A stretch of 64,000 nucleotides of DNA from Druceiella hillmani (taxonomy: Eukaryota > Arthropoda > Insecta > Lepidoptera > Hepialidae): NCBI GenBank assembly GCA_039881145.1, contig JAYKKI010000088.1, forward strand, positions 5,684,001-5,748,000. Direction: 5' to 3'. The translations under genes and the position numbers were made by a program. Under the pieces are notes generated by a model. That model was not told where the DNA came from. It did no database searches and saw nothing but the letters and a program-made list of their open reading frames with translations. This document shows positions 34,131 to 46,860 of the stretch, in pieces (position 1 is the first letter of the stretch; every line of letters starts with the position of its first letter).

Positions 34131-34990
34131 AGTACCTATGATGATAAGCTCTTACATTTTTTTCTCGTTTGATACGAAGACAACTTGTGTGAGAACCTGA
34201 TGAAACCAGCAGTACGTGTAAATGTTTTTTACTGCGTGGTGCTCCCTATAATCTTTGTGGCCTTCATTACGAGCCTCTTGGGCCTCTTCACATACATCTT
34301 TTGGTAATATGACTCCTTATATTAATAGTTCATCTTGTATTAATAGTTTTAGGACACTCTGCGGCACAAAGTGCCATTTATATTTTGAAATATCTGAATC
34401 TGCAGATCCAGAGCAATATTATTCAAATAGTTTCTTGTTAATTTCAAATCCACTGAACACCAATTTTAAAATAATTCCTAAACGTCTTATTAACGATTCC
34501 TCCACACCAGTGATGCTTGAAACCAAAGACGGATTGTTGAAAAATCTACTTGTCGTCTTACCATCATAACTCGTGCCGAATGCAAGTTTTTGAATATCTA
34601 CCAAAAGCCCCATTTCATCACGGAATCGATTTTGGACCTACTTTCTTTTATGATAGACCACTTTTCTGTGTGATATAGGTAAAATGTATTCAAAACTTTT
34701 AATTTAGGCATGAAGGCTCGATGATCCAATCGTCATGGTAGTTTTGTTGCATACTTTTTCACGAACAAGGCTTAAATTGTTCATTTTCATTAGAGTTCCT
34801 GCGCATATATGATAGCTCTGTGATGCATGATTTGAGAAGTCGCGTCCTTCTACTTTTACAATAATATGAGATAATTTTTGTATATGAGATTTTACAGTTT
34901 CAATTACTTTCCTAATCAACTCTAGTGTCCTTCTAAGCGCTGGCAATATTTTGTCGACGAAGGCTGAGGATTATGCCAAAAAAATTTAAA
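34130..34990 (-). pseudogene. Transib/RAG1-like transposase C-terminal fragment, degenerate
   Basis: Minus-strand reading from 34990 downward: NPQPSSTKYC; PALRRTLELIRKVIETVK (34946); EGRDFSNHASQSYHIC, matching the YICxxC-type zinc-binding spot; GSSSLHA then IKSFEYILPISHR; MGLLVDIQKLAFGTSYDGKT (34613); FFNNPSLVSSITGVEESLIR; YKWHFVPQSVLKLLI; and EEAQEARNEGHKDYREHH (about 34290-34240), then LHVLLVSSG. This order parallels multicopy insect transposon proteins that I relate to the RAG1/Transib core; the EEAQEARN block corresponds to the region of the last catalytic Glu in RAG1. Stops and one or two shifts are present, and the N-terminal part is missing. The link to RAG1 is my inference from motif order. 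It could be another RNase H-fold transposase. Confidence 0.55.
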
Positions 34991-35269
34991 ATTTTTTTTC
35001 TATTGATTTTCATTAGTACTAACTACGGAAATATTTACAATTTGGGGTTATTTACACTTTACTGAACATTTAATTTTGTGGATGATTTAGATTACAAGCA
35101 CCAAAAACTTTAAAATGTAAACACATACTAAGAGAAAGTCAATGTTTCCGTGAGATTTATAGTAGATTGCATTTTTCACGACCGGCCTTTAACACTAATT
35201 TAAATTATTTTTGGATATCCTTTGGTATATCCTGATATTACCTGAATATTTAAATTACCTATCTACTTT

Positions 35270-35770
35270 TGTATTTTTATGTACCACTTTTTTTAACATA
35301 AAATAATCAAAAAAATAGTTCACAATAACTGATCTCATTTCATTTGATCCGATTGATAAACACTGCATTCGTTCTTTGATTCGATTTAATTTTCCCTTCG
35401 AAATTTCAAACTCAACACGTCTCTTCAAAATCTTAATTCGTCTCAATCTTTTTCAACATCACAGGTACTCTTCCAAATTCAAGGTTATTTCTCGATAGGG
35501 GGTCCACATGTAAAGTTTGACAGCTAATAAATTAGATTACGAATGAATATTTCTTTGCGACTTAATTAAGTAAAACGTTTCTTCTTCTTCTTTTAAGTAA
35601 GAAGTCTGGGCACTGTTATTATTTACAAAGAGCAACCTTAAATAATGATGTTGTATTTGAATCAAGCTTAACCTATAAAGGTACTGATATATATATATAT
35701 ATATATATACAGGGTACAATTTAATTTTCACGCACGTAAGACAACGTGATTTGTGCTCTTTCAGATCAAC
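35270..35770 (-). repeat. Module R, copy 5 (minus orientation)
   Basis: Keeps TGTAAAGTTTGACAGCTAAT, AAATTAGATTACGAATGAA and CTTAATTAAGTAAAACGTTT, then TATTATTTACAAAGAGCAAC. The CGAGT marker is damaged by a change at 35502-35512. A short (TA)n tract occupies 35687-35709 where other copies have GATACAGATGTGTACA-like sequence. Confidence 0.8.
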
Positions 35771-37340
35771 TGAAAGTTTTTACTTTTACGTCAACTTTTC
35801 ATCACGGAAGCATTTAACATCGAATTTATGACGATTCGCACAATACAAAGAAATATTTATTGATAAGAAATAAAACATCCATGCTTGTATTCACGACAAT
35901 CTTTAATTAGCAGTTTTGTTTAGTTGTTGCAAAGTTAAAATAACAATTAGTGAAGCATTTTATTTGATCCTTTAATCTGTTCGCGCCTCATATTATATCA
36001 TATTGTATAAAATTTCAATATAATAATACAAGTAAGCTAAGTTGACTGATAAAATTTACATTTTTAACAAATTCTATGGTAATCAAAATAAAATTTTAAA
36101 TATACATGTATTGTTAACTCCTTAAACTATGAATACTAATGGTAAACTCTAAATTGCTTTTGTTATTAGATTTAATTATTTTAAATCATTTGTTAAAATA
36201 AACTTACCTCTTGATTTGATGTTTATTGTTCGGAATGTATTTATATTCTTTTCACTTTTAGGCTTAAAGTAACATTCCACTTTAAATTAATTTTATTAAA
36301 AAATATAAAGTACGACATTATTACAGTGGAAATAAACATTCCATCTAATGAAAATTTATATTGTTACCTTTATGATATGGGTGAAAGATTAATTTTTATA
36401 CTAATGATATTTCTTTCGTTCCGGTACGTTTAGCATGATTTTAAAACTTCGCTAATATAAGTAATATGTTTGAGTTAATCTCTATATGAATTTAAAGACT
36501 GCGTTATATGTTTATAATCCATCCATTTTATTGTAGCGTAGTACGCTCTTCTCACTAATAACGAATTGCTTTCGTAACACATGTTATATAATAAGAAGTT
36601 TTATTTGAAAAGTAGTACATTCAGTTAATACTGAAAATTTTGAATAGAAGTATTAGCACGTGGAATTTTTAAGTGATCACTTTTTTACTTACTGGTTAAA
36701 TTACTCATTAACTCACTATTCCAGTGTTATTTAATTAGGTATTTGTAGTATTTTCGTTACAATTTTTGAAATGACACTGTATTTTTTTAATTTTACGCCG
36801 TAATTAAAAAGTGTAGTTTTATTAAGTTTTGAGCCCTTTCGACGTTTCATTGAAAAGGTTCTCGGGCCTTTTTTGCGTAGGAACCTTAGGTCTAAGTTTT
36901 ACATTTTGGGAAGAAAGGTTTGCAAGTTTAAAAAAATGGTTGAAAATATACACAAAAGAGTTTATTATAATTACAACGTTACATGTATGCACAAGGAAAG
37001 ACGGAAACTCCTATTGTATTATTCGTGTGTGTTTCTGTCTGTCATAGAAATTTTTTAGGAATTATATGCTAAGATTTTATAAGAAGTTCATTATAAGACT
37101 GTATAGACGATTCTAGATCTCATAGTTTTGAGAAATTTGCAATATTTTATACCTGTCAGTGATACTGGAGAGAATTTTTTCATATAATAAAAATAAAATA
37201 TTCTCTTATGTAAATAGTATAATAGAAATATCTTTTGTCTTCAATTTTAAAATTTTCATATTTACTCAAGTGGAGACGAAACCATCGTAGAGCTAGCTTT
37301 ACTCGCATTTAGTAGGTTGTTCCGTTTTTAAACTTTTTAT
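35770..37340. other. Repeat body, no gene
   Basis: Diverged AT-rich sequence continuing the minus-oriented repeat (compare 42230-43000 and 44060-45220). Two overlapping plus frames at 36829-37058 lack motifs and overlap each other out of phase. I do not call them. Confidence 0.5.
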
Positions 37341-37970
37341 TCTACGGTAGGTTGTCAACTGGTTCAGAAAAACAATGTACGGTATCACAAAGGAATATGA
37401 GAGAAATAAGTCAGCAGAAGTAGGGACAGAGCCCTGGACTATAATCAAATTCATTCTATCGTTTCGAACTTTATACTTGTATCAGCTCTATAAACATCAG
37501 TATATTTTTCGAAGAAAATTTAGTGGAAAACAATTTGTAACGTATTGATATACATAAGAATATATAGTGACTTCCGAGTAGAAAAAAATAGATTACTGAT
37601 TTTCCTTTGTCTTAAAATTTTTAGCAATTTTTTAAAAATATTGACAAAGTCAGAACAAGGACGTTCAGATACATTTTCAAGTGGAATGATACAAATCTCA
37701 ACAAAAACATACTTCCATGAAGACCGTGAAACTTGAAAAAAATGAGAAATCTTCACTCTATTGCTGGAAAACATTAAAAAGTTTTCAGGATAATACATAC
37801 TGTTTTCATTTTTAATTTATTTACCTCCCCTTAGACGGGGGTCCCTCTTACAAAACACATGACAGGGGCAGAGTATAACGGTTGTAATTTTACCTTTGAA
37901 CTTTCGTTTCTTTTTTCATTAATGATTTCGCATTTAATTCGAATTTTGTCTACGTGCGTTTTAAAAAAGG
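37340..37970 (-). repeat. Modules E and A, minus-oriented repeat
   Basis: Module E (GCAGAAGTAGGGACAGAGCC, 37403) is followed by module A at 37840-37960 (GGGGGTCCCTCTTAC, CATGACAGGGGCAGAG, TTTGAACTTTCGTTTC). This gives the intact E-to-A spacing, about 0.4 kb, used to infer the Helitron insertion at 29.3-33.4 kb. Confidence 0.65.
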
Positions 37971-39300
37971 ATACTGTCATTTTTAATTGCATTTTATGTG
38001 CGGTCGAAGGAATCTATGGCAAATATTGTTTCTAACAGTTTTATACTTATGCTACCAGTGGTTTCTGTATTATTTTGATAAATGTTAAGTTGGTAGATTC
38101 GTCTAAGTTATATAAGTGATTCAAAGTGTTTTTTCACACAAGAATTAACTTTAAAGAATTTATCCTAGTTTTAATTTAAATAATTCGTTTTTAATCATTA
38201 TTGTTTCAATTTTTAGTATTGCGTACTAAAACAAGATGGACGGAACGTTTGTATAATAGCATTACACTGATAGCGTCAATCTTCCACTCTTGTTATTCTC
38301 AGCATTCATCCGACGCAGAGTGCTTCAGTTTGGATACAATTATGCATGATACTGATTTCATATGAAATAAAAAGGAATGTCTAACGGAAATCTAAAAATT
38401 CGTATTGTAATAATTTATTTTTAAAAATGTTTATTAAATATAATATTTAAAAAAAAGGAGTAAAGATATCGCGTCCTATATATCTCAAGCAAAGGCAAGG
38501 AAAATCTGAAAATTTACCGAGATATATTTAATAAAATCTACATTTACCGAAAGTTATCAGCCACACCTGTATCCAATTAATTTTGTTTACGGTACAAATG
38601 TTCCGTACGCTCGTCGCATGAGATCATTTTACCCTGGAGTGTTTTTTTATTTATCTAGTCACGGAAAAATACGAGAAAGCCTTGTTTTTTGTTTTATTTT
38701 TGGAAAAATTATAAAATCGCACATTTAAAGTTAATGCAGTTTAAGACTTGGTAGATTAGAAAGCCAGCAGGGCAGGCGAGCAAGATTTAATTTAATATTC
38801 ATACAGCATTTCAAGTTTGAGGTAGGATTTTAAATTTTTGTCATCGACCTATATATAAATGGTTTTATTTATTGCAATCTGAAAATCGTTAATATTTAAT
38901 GCAAATATCCACCCAGAGTCCCTCGTTTAATCATCTCCTGCTTAATCCGACGAAAGCTGTAATTAAGTTGCTAACAAAACATAAGTTTAAAATAAGTGTA
39001 TTAAGCCAAAAACAAAATAATCTAATATTTAATATTTTCATTATCTATATCAATCGTTTTTAAAAGAACATCAATACAAATTAACAATCATCAAAATTTT
39101 CATTTGACAAATTGAAGTCTGTCAATACTAGGTATCATCGTACTGCTTAACCATATTGTTTAATTTACTGTAAAATGAATGGAGAAACAGGATATATACA
39201 AAATTGTTAATGCTAATATCATGGAGTAAGTGGCGATGATTTATTTGTTATCATTAGCAAAATTAATTTACAAAGTTTAAAAACATAAGTTCAAATTAAG
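37970..39300. other. No feature recognised
   Basis: AT-rich DNA. Bases 38225-38345 are slightly more balanced in composition, but no frame or structure is evident. Confidence 0.5.
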
Positions 39301-39960
39301 ACATAGAAAATTGTATCATTCAAATTGTTACAGCATCCATACTGTCGCAAATAACACAGCTCTCAACACTAATGCGCCAAGCGACACAGCAAGCTCACGC
39401 ACTGGGAACCTCGTCAGATAATTCCCCGCCATAGTCTGCGCAGTACAGCTGGATTCAGCCTACTTTTTCTGAGAACTGCAATGACAGGGGTCCCCTTTCA
39501 GAATACGTGACAGCTATATGGTGTGTCAGGTACATTTTTTTTGCTTCGAACCCGCTTTGCTTTGTTCATTCATGTATTAGCGTCCAATTCGCATCCGTGT
39601 TAACCGGGCTTTGTGACATCACGTCGAGTGCTTGCGGGTGACATATCAATGTATATATTAATGTTTTTATATTTTTTTGCTACAAAATGTGTTTGTTTTG
39701 TGGTACAAAGGATAAGGGTACCGAGTCGATTGAGATTTTCGTGAGGCAAAGGTTTTTTAACACTGCATTGTACAAGTTAACATAATTTATATGTTTATCA
39801 TCTGAACTGATTAGTTCATTTCAATTTAAAAAGTGTTAGCGTTTTTGTTACGCATATAATCGATTGAAAATTATCATTTCGAGAACCGCATCTTAAGACG
39901 ATTATAATGTGTTTAATTGAGAGGGTTTTTACTTTGTCGACATGAAGAATAGCAAATATT
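39300..39960 (-). repeat. Extended module A/D, copy 1
   Basis: Shares with 46240-46860 and 47400-47560 plus 48640-49060 the words CAAATTGTTACA, CTCAACACTAATGCGCCAAG, CGAACCCGCTTTGCTTTGTT, TTAACCGGGCTTTGTGACAT and GTGCTTGCGGGTGA. It also overlaps module A (GGGGTCCCCTTTCAGAATACGT). Orientation is that of the minus copies of the large repeat. Confidence 0.75.
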
Positions 39961-40240
39961 TGAGAACATATATAAGAAAAGAATAATATAGATAGACCGA
40001 TAAAACTTTATGAGAGTATTTAAATTATATTTTGTCAAAGGTAAATCTATTCTCGAATTTTTATAATGCCGTACAATATGCTTCAATTGGAAATAATTAT
40101 ATAATGAGTTCCGATATTTGCAGTTTCACGGAATTTTGTAGTATATCATTACTTATTCTTTTATTAATGTGTTGTAAAATATTATACATTTTTTCCACAC
40201 TGTAACATATTTGTCATCATTTGGGCAAGCAAACATTTTA

Positions 40241-40502
40241 GTAATCAAGTCCTACAAAATCAAATGGTTGGGATACGTTTTTAGACGGAAAGATCTGGAC
40301 CCAGTTATAAACTCTGTTCGCGAAGATTGAAGGTACAAGGAGAAGAGGAAGACGACCCACAAGTTGATTACGCAGTGTAGCGAAAGACTTAAAAAAGTTG
40401 GAAGTCAACAGTTAGAAAAACCTTGCATCAAGTCATACTGCCTGGAGGGAGCAGATTGGGAAAGCCTGCACCAGGCTGTAGTGCTCACAAAGGAGATTAA
40501 CA
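40241..40502 (+). mobile_element. LINE ORF2 C-terminal tail fragment
   Basis: Plus-strand reading gives IKWLGYVFRRKDLDPV, then after a frameshift GTRRRGRPTS and LRSVAKDLKKLEVN, then TAWREQIGKACT. This is the standard C-terminal order of many non-LTR retrotransposon proteins (WxGHVxRM, GxRxRGRPxxxW, an (A/L)xDLxxx helix, then Arg-x-x-Trp-Arg). Stops and one shift are present. The protein ends near 40502 with no recognisable tail. The 5' portion with the reverse transcriptase is missing. Confidence 0.7.
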
Positions 40503-41039
40503 TAAACATTTAAAAAACATAAGAGCAAATCTTAAGTAAAGATTTACGTTCCTTGCAAAATATGTGCTTTTTTATATAACTACGTATTTTATTTTTATCA
40601 CTACATATTCGGAGATTTCGGGGATTAAACAATAAAAATAATTTGAAATCTTTAATTTACTTACTTTTGAAATTTATATGAACACATTAGAATTGATTAT
40701 TTCTTAACTTGCTGTCATCTATTGTTTTATAGCCACATAAAAAAAGTTTTCCAGTTATCCGGGACACTTCATTTTGTGAACTCAGTACTGTATAAAATTG
40801 CAATTGTAAGTGAAAATTATAAACGTAACAAATTCTGATTACTATGTGTTAATTTACATGCAAATAATATTTCCGAATGCAAAACTTAACTCCATGTTAA
40901 TATGTCGGCGAAATTCCAAATATGGTGAAAAATTAAACTACTCTTCATAATTCATTAGGATTATCAGTATATCTAAGGGATATGGACAGAATAAGATAGA
41001 AAAGGATATAAGTAGAATAATTAATGATAATCAACACCG

Positions 41040-41180
41040 TATACTGGCCGACTGCTAGAAGATAGGTCTATCCTAAAGAGCATCAATGATCTAGGGTTTT
41101 TCTCATGTAATTGCTGCTAGCTATCTCATGCAGATCGTCGTTCCACCTAATTGGAGGCATTTCACCCTACGTTTGCCTCA
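41040..41180 (-). mobile_element. LINE ORF2 C-terminal tail fragment (second clade)
   Basis: Minus-strand reading: GKRRVKCLQL/PPIRW-like, then RWNDDLHEIASSNYMRKTL and CSLG. It fits the GRPPxRWxDD(L/I)xxxAGxNWMRxAQDRxxWxxLGEAYVQQW end of a common insect LINE class; the final AYVQQW is replaced. It points toward the plus-strand LINE tail at 40241-40502, so the two 3' ends face each other. Confidence 0.6.
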
Positions 41181-41790
41181 ACATGGTTTCTATCTATTTG
41201 ACGAAGTAGTGATAAGTTATCAAGACAACCAATATTTTTAAACGCCTTTTTAATATATAATGTCATAATTAACAGAGTTTGGAATCATATTCATGGGATG
41301 GATACTCTTAGAAAGTGGCAAATAGTTGGGAATTTATTTTATGAAATGGACATGTACTTTCATTTTAGATAATGCATTTTTACGGTGATATTTTTCATGT
41401 GTTAGCAATGAAATCTTTTTTGAATCTATATATTTTTCAGCTATGGAAAACCCCAAAATATTCCCCAAAATAAAAATTTGTATATATTATTATTTATACA
41501 AATCAATTTTGTGGCTTACTTATATTATATTCTCCAAAACCTTTGAAAACACTAACAAAAAAGTTAACATCACAGTAACTTTGACAACTGGATTACGCAT
41601 TGTAGATAACCCATTTGCCAAAACGCCTGGAAGTTTACATCCTTTAGGCGTTCAGTTTAAAACAGAGTCAAATCTACTCTTCAGATACCTTTCTTTAATT
41701 TAAAAACAAGATATTTTCTTGCATACACCAACCGCACATGAATACTTCTAATTTGTTCAATATGTTTGTGCACTATTTTTTCTCAATTTT
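41180..41790. other. Repeat-derived, one 86-codon frame
   Basis: The frame at 41443-41703 overlaps sequence similar to the flanks of other module R copies (TTTTGTGGCTTACTTATATT). I treat it as chance. Confidence 0.5.
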
Positions 41791-42230
41791 ACGTGAATTT
41801 CATTAAAATAGTTTAGAACAACTGGCCCGCTCTTGTTTGTAAATAACTCATCTGGAAATCGATTGAAATCTTAATTATGTCGCAAACTTTTCTAGCTTCA
41901 CAAGTATCAGACTAAATCGAAGGTGGTTGCTCGACACGGGGTTGAGTTGTAAAGTTTGACCGCCAATAAATTAGGTCGCGAGGGAACATTTTTCTGCGAA
42001 TTGATTAAGAGAAATTGTTTTCTCTTTCTTAAGTGAAAAGTTTAGAAACTGATATTATTTACAAACAACAACCCGAAATGATGATATTTTGACTAAATCA
42101 AGCTTAGCTCATAAAGGTATGGATGAAGACGTATACAAGTTATAATTTTGTTTTGACATGCATAATTTAATGTAATTTATGCATGTTTAGATCAACTGGA
42201 AGTTTTTCTAATTAACTTCAAAGATACGAT
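41790..42230 (-). repeat. Module R, copy 6 (minus orientation)
   Basis: Contains GGGGTTGAGTTGTAAAGTTT, CCGCCAATAAATTAGGTCGC, CTGATTAAGAGAAATTGTTT, GATATTATTTACAAACAACA and ATCAAGCTTAGCTCATAAAG. Well preserved. Confidence 0.88.
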
Positions 42231-43040
42231 AAATTCGCTTTACAAAAAGAAATATTTATTGATAGCACAACACAAGACTTTGTGCTAACAATAACTGCTT
42301 TAATTTACACGATGATTTATAATTAGCACAAATTTTGTTTCGTCGTTGCAATGTTAAAATAAGGATTAGTGAAAAAATACCTTCGAGTCTTTGGTCTATC
42401 TGCTTGTCATTATAAAATTTTCTCGACAAGTGCTTTATAAGAACACAAACAAATAGTCACGCTATAAAATTTGCATTTCTTAGACAATAATTGTCGTGCT
42501 AATAAACAGGAAATATTATTTATACATGTGTTGTTAGCTTAATAACGTAAAAAAAATTGCTCACCTTTGAATCTCGTTTGGTATAAGAACTAAAGCAAAA
42601 CCTTAATTCTACCTTCAATTATTTGCTAAAATAATCTTATCTTTTGATTTGATATTCTCTTATATGTTTGCAATACATTTATCTTGAACTTATGTTTAGA
42701 TAAAAAATAAGCTTTAATTATAAATTAGTTTTAGATGAAATGAAAAAAATAGGCGTTTTATAATTCCAATAAATATTTTCTTTATATTAAATTTATATTT
42801 TCAATGTTATTAGTAAGGCGATCAATTTTTATACTGAGGATATTATTACTTTCATTTTGGTATATTTTATATAATCAAACATTGCGTTAATTTAAAGTAA
42901 AAATATTTAAGTTTTTCTCTATATGACATTAAAGATACGACATTAGATTGTAGCCTAATGAATGAGCCCCACTCAATCTGGGTTACTTACGTAACAAATT
43001 TATGTTACGCAGCCTAAGCAATGCCTACTTTTATAGTAAT
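42230..43040. other. Repeat body, no gene
   Basis: AT-rich continuation of the repeat, similar to 44060-44640. No frame. Confidence 0.5.
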
Positions 43041-43330
43041 AGGTGTAATATTTTTCCAAAGGCCTTCCGAATACAGAATGTTACAATTAAGTTTACCTCA
43101 GAGTTTGAAAGTACAGTTAGAAGTGCCCATAGACAGCGAGACCGTGTTTAGAAATGGAATGATTAAATTTATACAACAAAAATGTAGTCTCGTTCTAGTC
43201 AATGAATTTTAAGTGCACGTTTTTTTCGTACGTATGAAAAATGCCAAAATGTTTAAAACATTTTTGGTTATGGTTAAACTGATTTACATGTTACTAAAAA
43301 AATAATAATTTGGTGCTTCCTCAGATTACC
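43040..43330 (-). repeat. Module F, copy 1 (precedes module R copy 7)
   Basis: Shares CGAATACAGAATGTTACAATT, GGAATGATTAAATTTATACA and GTCTCGTTCTAGTCAATGAA-like words with 49740-49990, 54520-54720, 60230-60510 and 62080-62180. In three cases it lies 0.4-0.6 kb before a minus-oriented module R. A 63-codon plus frame here is not conserved in the others. Confidence 0.75.
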
Positions 43331-43579
43331 AATTTCAGAAATTTTGTTATATAAACATTAATAGATAGTTCAACTTTTCAGTGAGATTCAAAATAGGTAA
43401 AAATACAGCATTAAACCAAAATTAACATTTTTGGTTTCAGATTTTAACACTGATTGATATGTGTTTTTAATCCGTGCCTTTCATTTAGGGTTTTTTCGTG
43501 GACACACAATGTCCTATTTACATATATACATTACAGTTTTATATTTTATTTCATATCTTAATATACCACTTGTTTTTAA

Positions 43580-44060
43580 TTGAAACGCGATTTTTAATAA
43601 AATACTCCACAAGAACAATTCCGTTGATAAACACTGCTTGCGAACTTCGATTATTAATTTTCGTTACACATTTTCCAACTCATTATAATTTCATTCGAGA
43701 TTTTAATTTCGTTACAAACGTTTTCAGCATCACAGGTATCAGGGCGAATCGAAGGTGGTTCCTCGACGCGGGGTCGAGTTGTAAAGTTTGACAGCGTATA
43801 AATTAGGTCGAGAATGAAAATTTATTTGCAAACTGATTGAGAGAAATGCTTCCCTTTCTTTATCAAATGAAAAGTTTAGTAACTGATATTATGTACAAAC
43901 AATAACCCTAAATGTTAATATTGTACTTGAATCAAGCTTAGGCTATGAAGATACTGATGTTGATATAAATGGGGTCTAATTCAGTTTGACTAGCGTAAGA
44001 CAATGAAATCTATGCACTTTTAGATTAACTAGAAGTTTTTCCATTTAATACCCAAGGTGT
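43580..44060 (-). repeat. Module R, copy 7 (minus orientation)
   Basis: One of the best copies: TCGAAGGTGGTTCCTCGACG, GGGTCGAGTTGTAAAGTTTG, ACAGCGTATAAATTAGGTCG, CTGATTGAGAGAAATGCTTC, then AACAATAACCCTAAATGTTA and ATCAAGCTTAGGCTATGAAG. Confidence 0.9.
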
Positions 44061-46240
44061 GACTAATTCACATAGCTTAAAGAAATGTTTATTGCCAGTG
44101 TAGTATAGCGTTAATGCTTTGTTTACACGACGATGTATAATTTGAAAAATTGTATTGTCCTTATAATGTTAAAGGAGGAATTAGTGAAATAGTTTTCTCT
44201 GACTATTTTATTTGTTTGCTTGTCTTATTGAAATTTTGAAGAAGGCAATGTAATATTACAAACAAGCGAAGTCGAGCGACAAAATTTGCATATTTAAATT
44301 AATAAATTAGGTGTTAATGAAAATAAAATTGCATACTTACATATATCATTAACTTCCAAGCCTATAAGATATTTCTAAGCTTTGGATTAATTTTTATATT
44401 AGATTTTAAATTTGAAATAAATCTTTTCATTTCATGATTTAATTTTAAGTCTTGATTTGACTTTCATATTCGGAATATATTTATATTTTATATACTGTTA
44501 GGCTTAAAATAAATCTTCGTTTCAAATATTTCTTTTTAATTTAATTTAATTTTTTGGAAAAAGAAAAGAATTTGTATGGAATTTGAAATAAATAATTTAT
44601 TTAAATTAAATTTACGTTATCGTTATATGTTAATAATTTGTGTTATTTAATGAGATAGGTGACGGGAATAATTTTTAATTACGTTTTTCCTAAAAAAACA
44701 TATAGATAATTTATAAATTTACCACAAACTTTAGGCATGTGTAATCACATAACAAGAAATGGGCATAAAATAATAATGAAAAGATGGAATATTGGTAATA
44801 GCAAAGAAAAAGACAGAAATGCAAAGGAATTGGATTAAATATTAAATAGTAATTATTCGTGAACTACCAAATAACCCTATAATCCCATTTCTGAAGAGGC
44901 CGATGAAACAGAAAAAGTATCTGGACAGGGTGCATCTCGCAGTACTGCTTTGATTAATATAAATTCACGAAAGAAGCTCTGCAGGATATTCGTGCGCCCT
45001 TTGGACAGGTGAAAAAACCGTGACATCTTTTTCTCAGGAGCCTAAAATGTTATTAATTTGAAGAGCGAGGGATTATTAAAGTAATGCTTTAGTAATAAAA
45101 AAAATTACACAATTTTACTACATATTTTTTCTTTCATTTTAATATTTTGTAAATATCTGAAAGTGAATGTATACCAAACTTCTTTCGAGAGAGTTTTTTC
45201 GTATTGAACCAAAGCGTTTCAAGTAAAATATTTATTGTGGAAATTAAAAAAAAGTATAACAGAAATAAAACGACAGAAGTAAGGATACAGGAAATACTGG
45301 AAACAAGTTTGTTAGCAATATATTTCTTCATTTAAAAGTTCATGATGGCTCTAATAATATTAAGATATTTTTTGATACAAACTTATTTATTTTCACATAT
45401 TACGAAATAAAAACTTTTCGTAATATATTGTTGTACATACGAGTACATTGTGCTTTCTGAGAAAGAAGAAACAAATATTTTGAGCTTTTTATCTCACTTT
45501 ATAATCAGTCAATGTATAACAACATAAGGATCTGTATTCAAGGCGAGATATCTAAGATACACTTTAGAATTTATGGTTACGTAAATTAAACTTTGAAATT
45601 TTGCGGTTCTTTTTCGCACTTGACTGGAATTTGTGTCATTTTACCGTACATAAGTTTTGATCAACAATATTTATTTAATTTCCTTGTTGGATTTGATATA
45701 TAATTGATGTATTCACATTAACTAAAAATTTTGCGAGTTAAGCTATCAAAATGTTATCGTTTTCCTTGTAAAAGAATTGTAAAAATATTTTAAAGATTTA
45801 ACTTTCTATTTACCCATTAATTATTTACTTTTGCCACCAGATACACATAGTAGGGTATTATATCGTTTAAATTATTTATACAATTTTGGGTTCTTTTTAC
45901 GCTCGAAGAGGTTAAGTTTTTAAGCGATTGGGGTAATAATTTGATTCTGATTTGCTTTTTTCATAGGATTGAATTAAAAAATCTAAGTCACTTGTTTTGG
46001 AAGTGTTCAGACATTATGGTCACTCATAAATGATGATACATATTTTTTAATTTCATTATATACTTTCTAGGTTTCTCTTTACGGCTGCTCATGGTTTTTT
46101 TATTGTTTAGAGAATTAATTAAAAAACTAATACAGAAAGTAAAAACTTACATAATTGGCAATATCAATATCGATCTTAACGAATATCGATGTTTCAATTT
46201 TTTTTTAAGAAAATTCGAAAAAGCAAGTTCAACTTAAGAC
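44060..46240. other. Repeat body with module E (45220-45440) and a coding-like patch
   Basis: Module E is degenerate at 45240-45440 (ACGACAGAAGTAAGGATACA). Bases 44820-45020 have more balanced composition and read EEADETEKVSGQGASRSTA and SRKKLCRIF in one frame between stops. I cannot assign this patch to a family. Confidence 0.4.
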
Positions 46241-46860
46241 ATCAAAATAGTTGTCATTAAAATTATTACAACATCCCTGCTGCCAGATATAAATCGTCTC
46301 TCAATAGAACTGTGTCAAGTCTTGCTAAGATACACCGAGGACTTGGTTTGATAATTTTCTTCCCCAGTCTATACGCCCTTTGTTCAAGAGTTGATACTGT
46401 CAATTACGTTCGCGGAGCTATATGAGGGCGTCGTGCACGGTAATGTTATTTTCAGCCCACTTCGCCTGAGCAACCGCAATGTGGCTGTCTAGTATTCCTT
46501 TCAGGATACGTGATACCTAGAAGTTACCGGTTCGTTACCATGTTAGCCTCTAATTTGCTTCCGCGGTAACCGGGCTTTGTAACATTACGGCGAGTAAGTG
46601 CAAATGATAAGAAATTTTAGTGCTTGGGTAATTTTTCTGATATTCACGATTGTTGCTACAAAAGAGTTTTTTGATACAAAGAAATAAGGATACTGGGTCA
46701 GTACAGATTTTTATTGGTCGACGTTTTTTTGCATTTAATGGGATAGGTTAACGTAATTTGTATATTTGTTCATTGAGTCGAGTTGGTCAGCGTTTTTGTT
46801 ACACTCGAAAGAAAATTAAGCAAAATGATTATTTTGGGAATCGTATTTCAAGAAAATGTA
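46240..46860 (-). repeat. Extended module A/D, copy 2
   Basis: Matches 39300-39960 through TTATTACAACATCCCTGCTG, TTTCAGGATACGTGATACCT, GGTAACCGGGCTTTGTAACA and GAGTAAGTGCAAATGA. It reads in the same direction and is followed, within 600 bp, by a third copy. Confidence 0.75.

Noticed and set aside
36829..37058. Two overlapping plus frames as a gene pair
   Set aside because: They overlap out of phase, lack motifs and sit in repeat-derived DNA.
44820..45020. Transposase fragment (EEADETEK...SRKKLCRIF)
   Set aside because: The composition looks coding, but I could not align it convincingly with any family, including piggyBac and pogo, which I considered.
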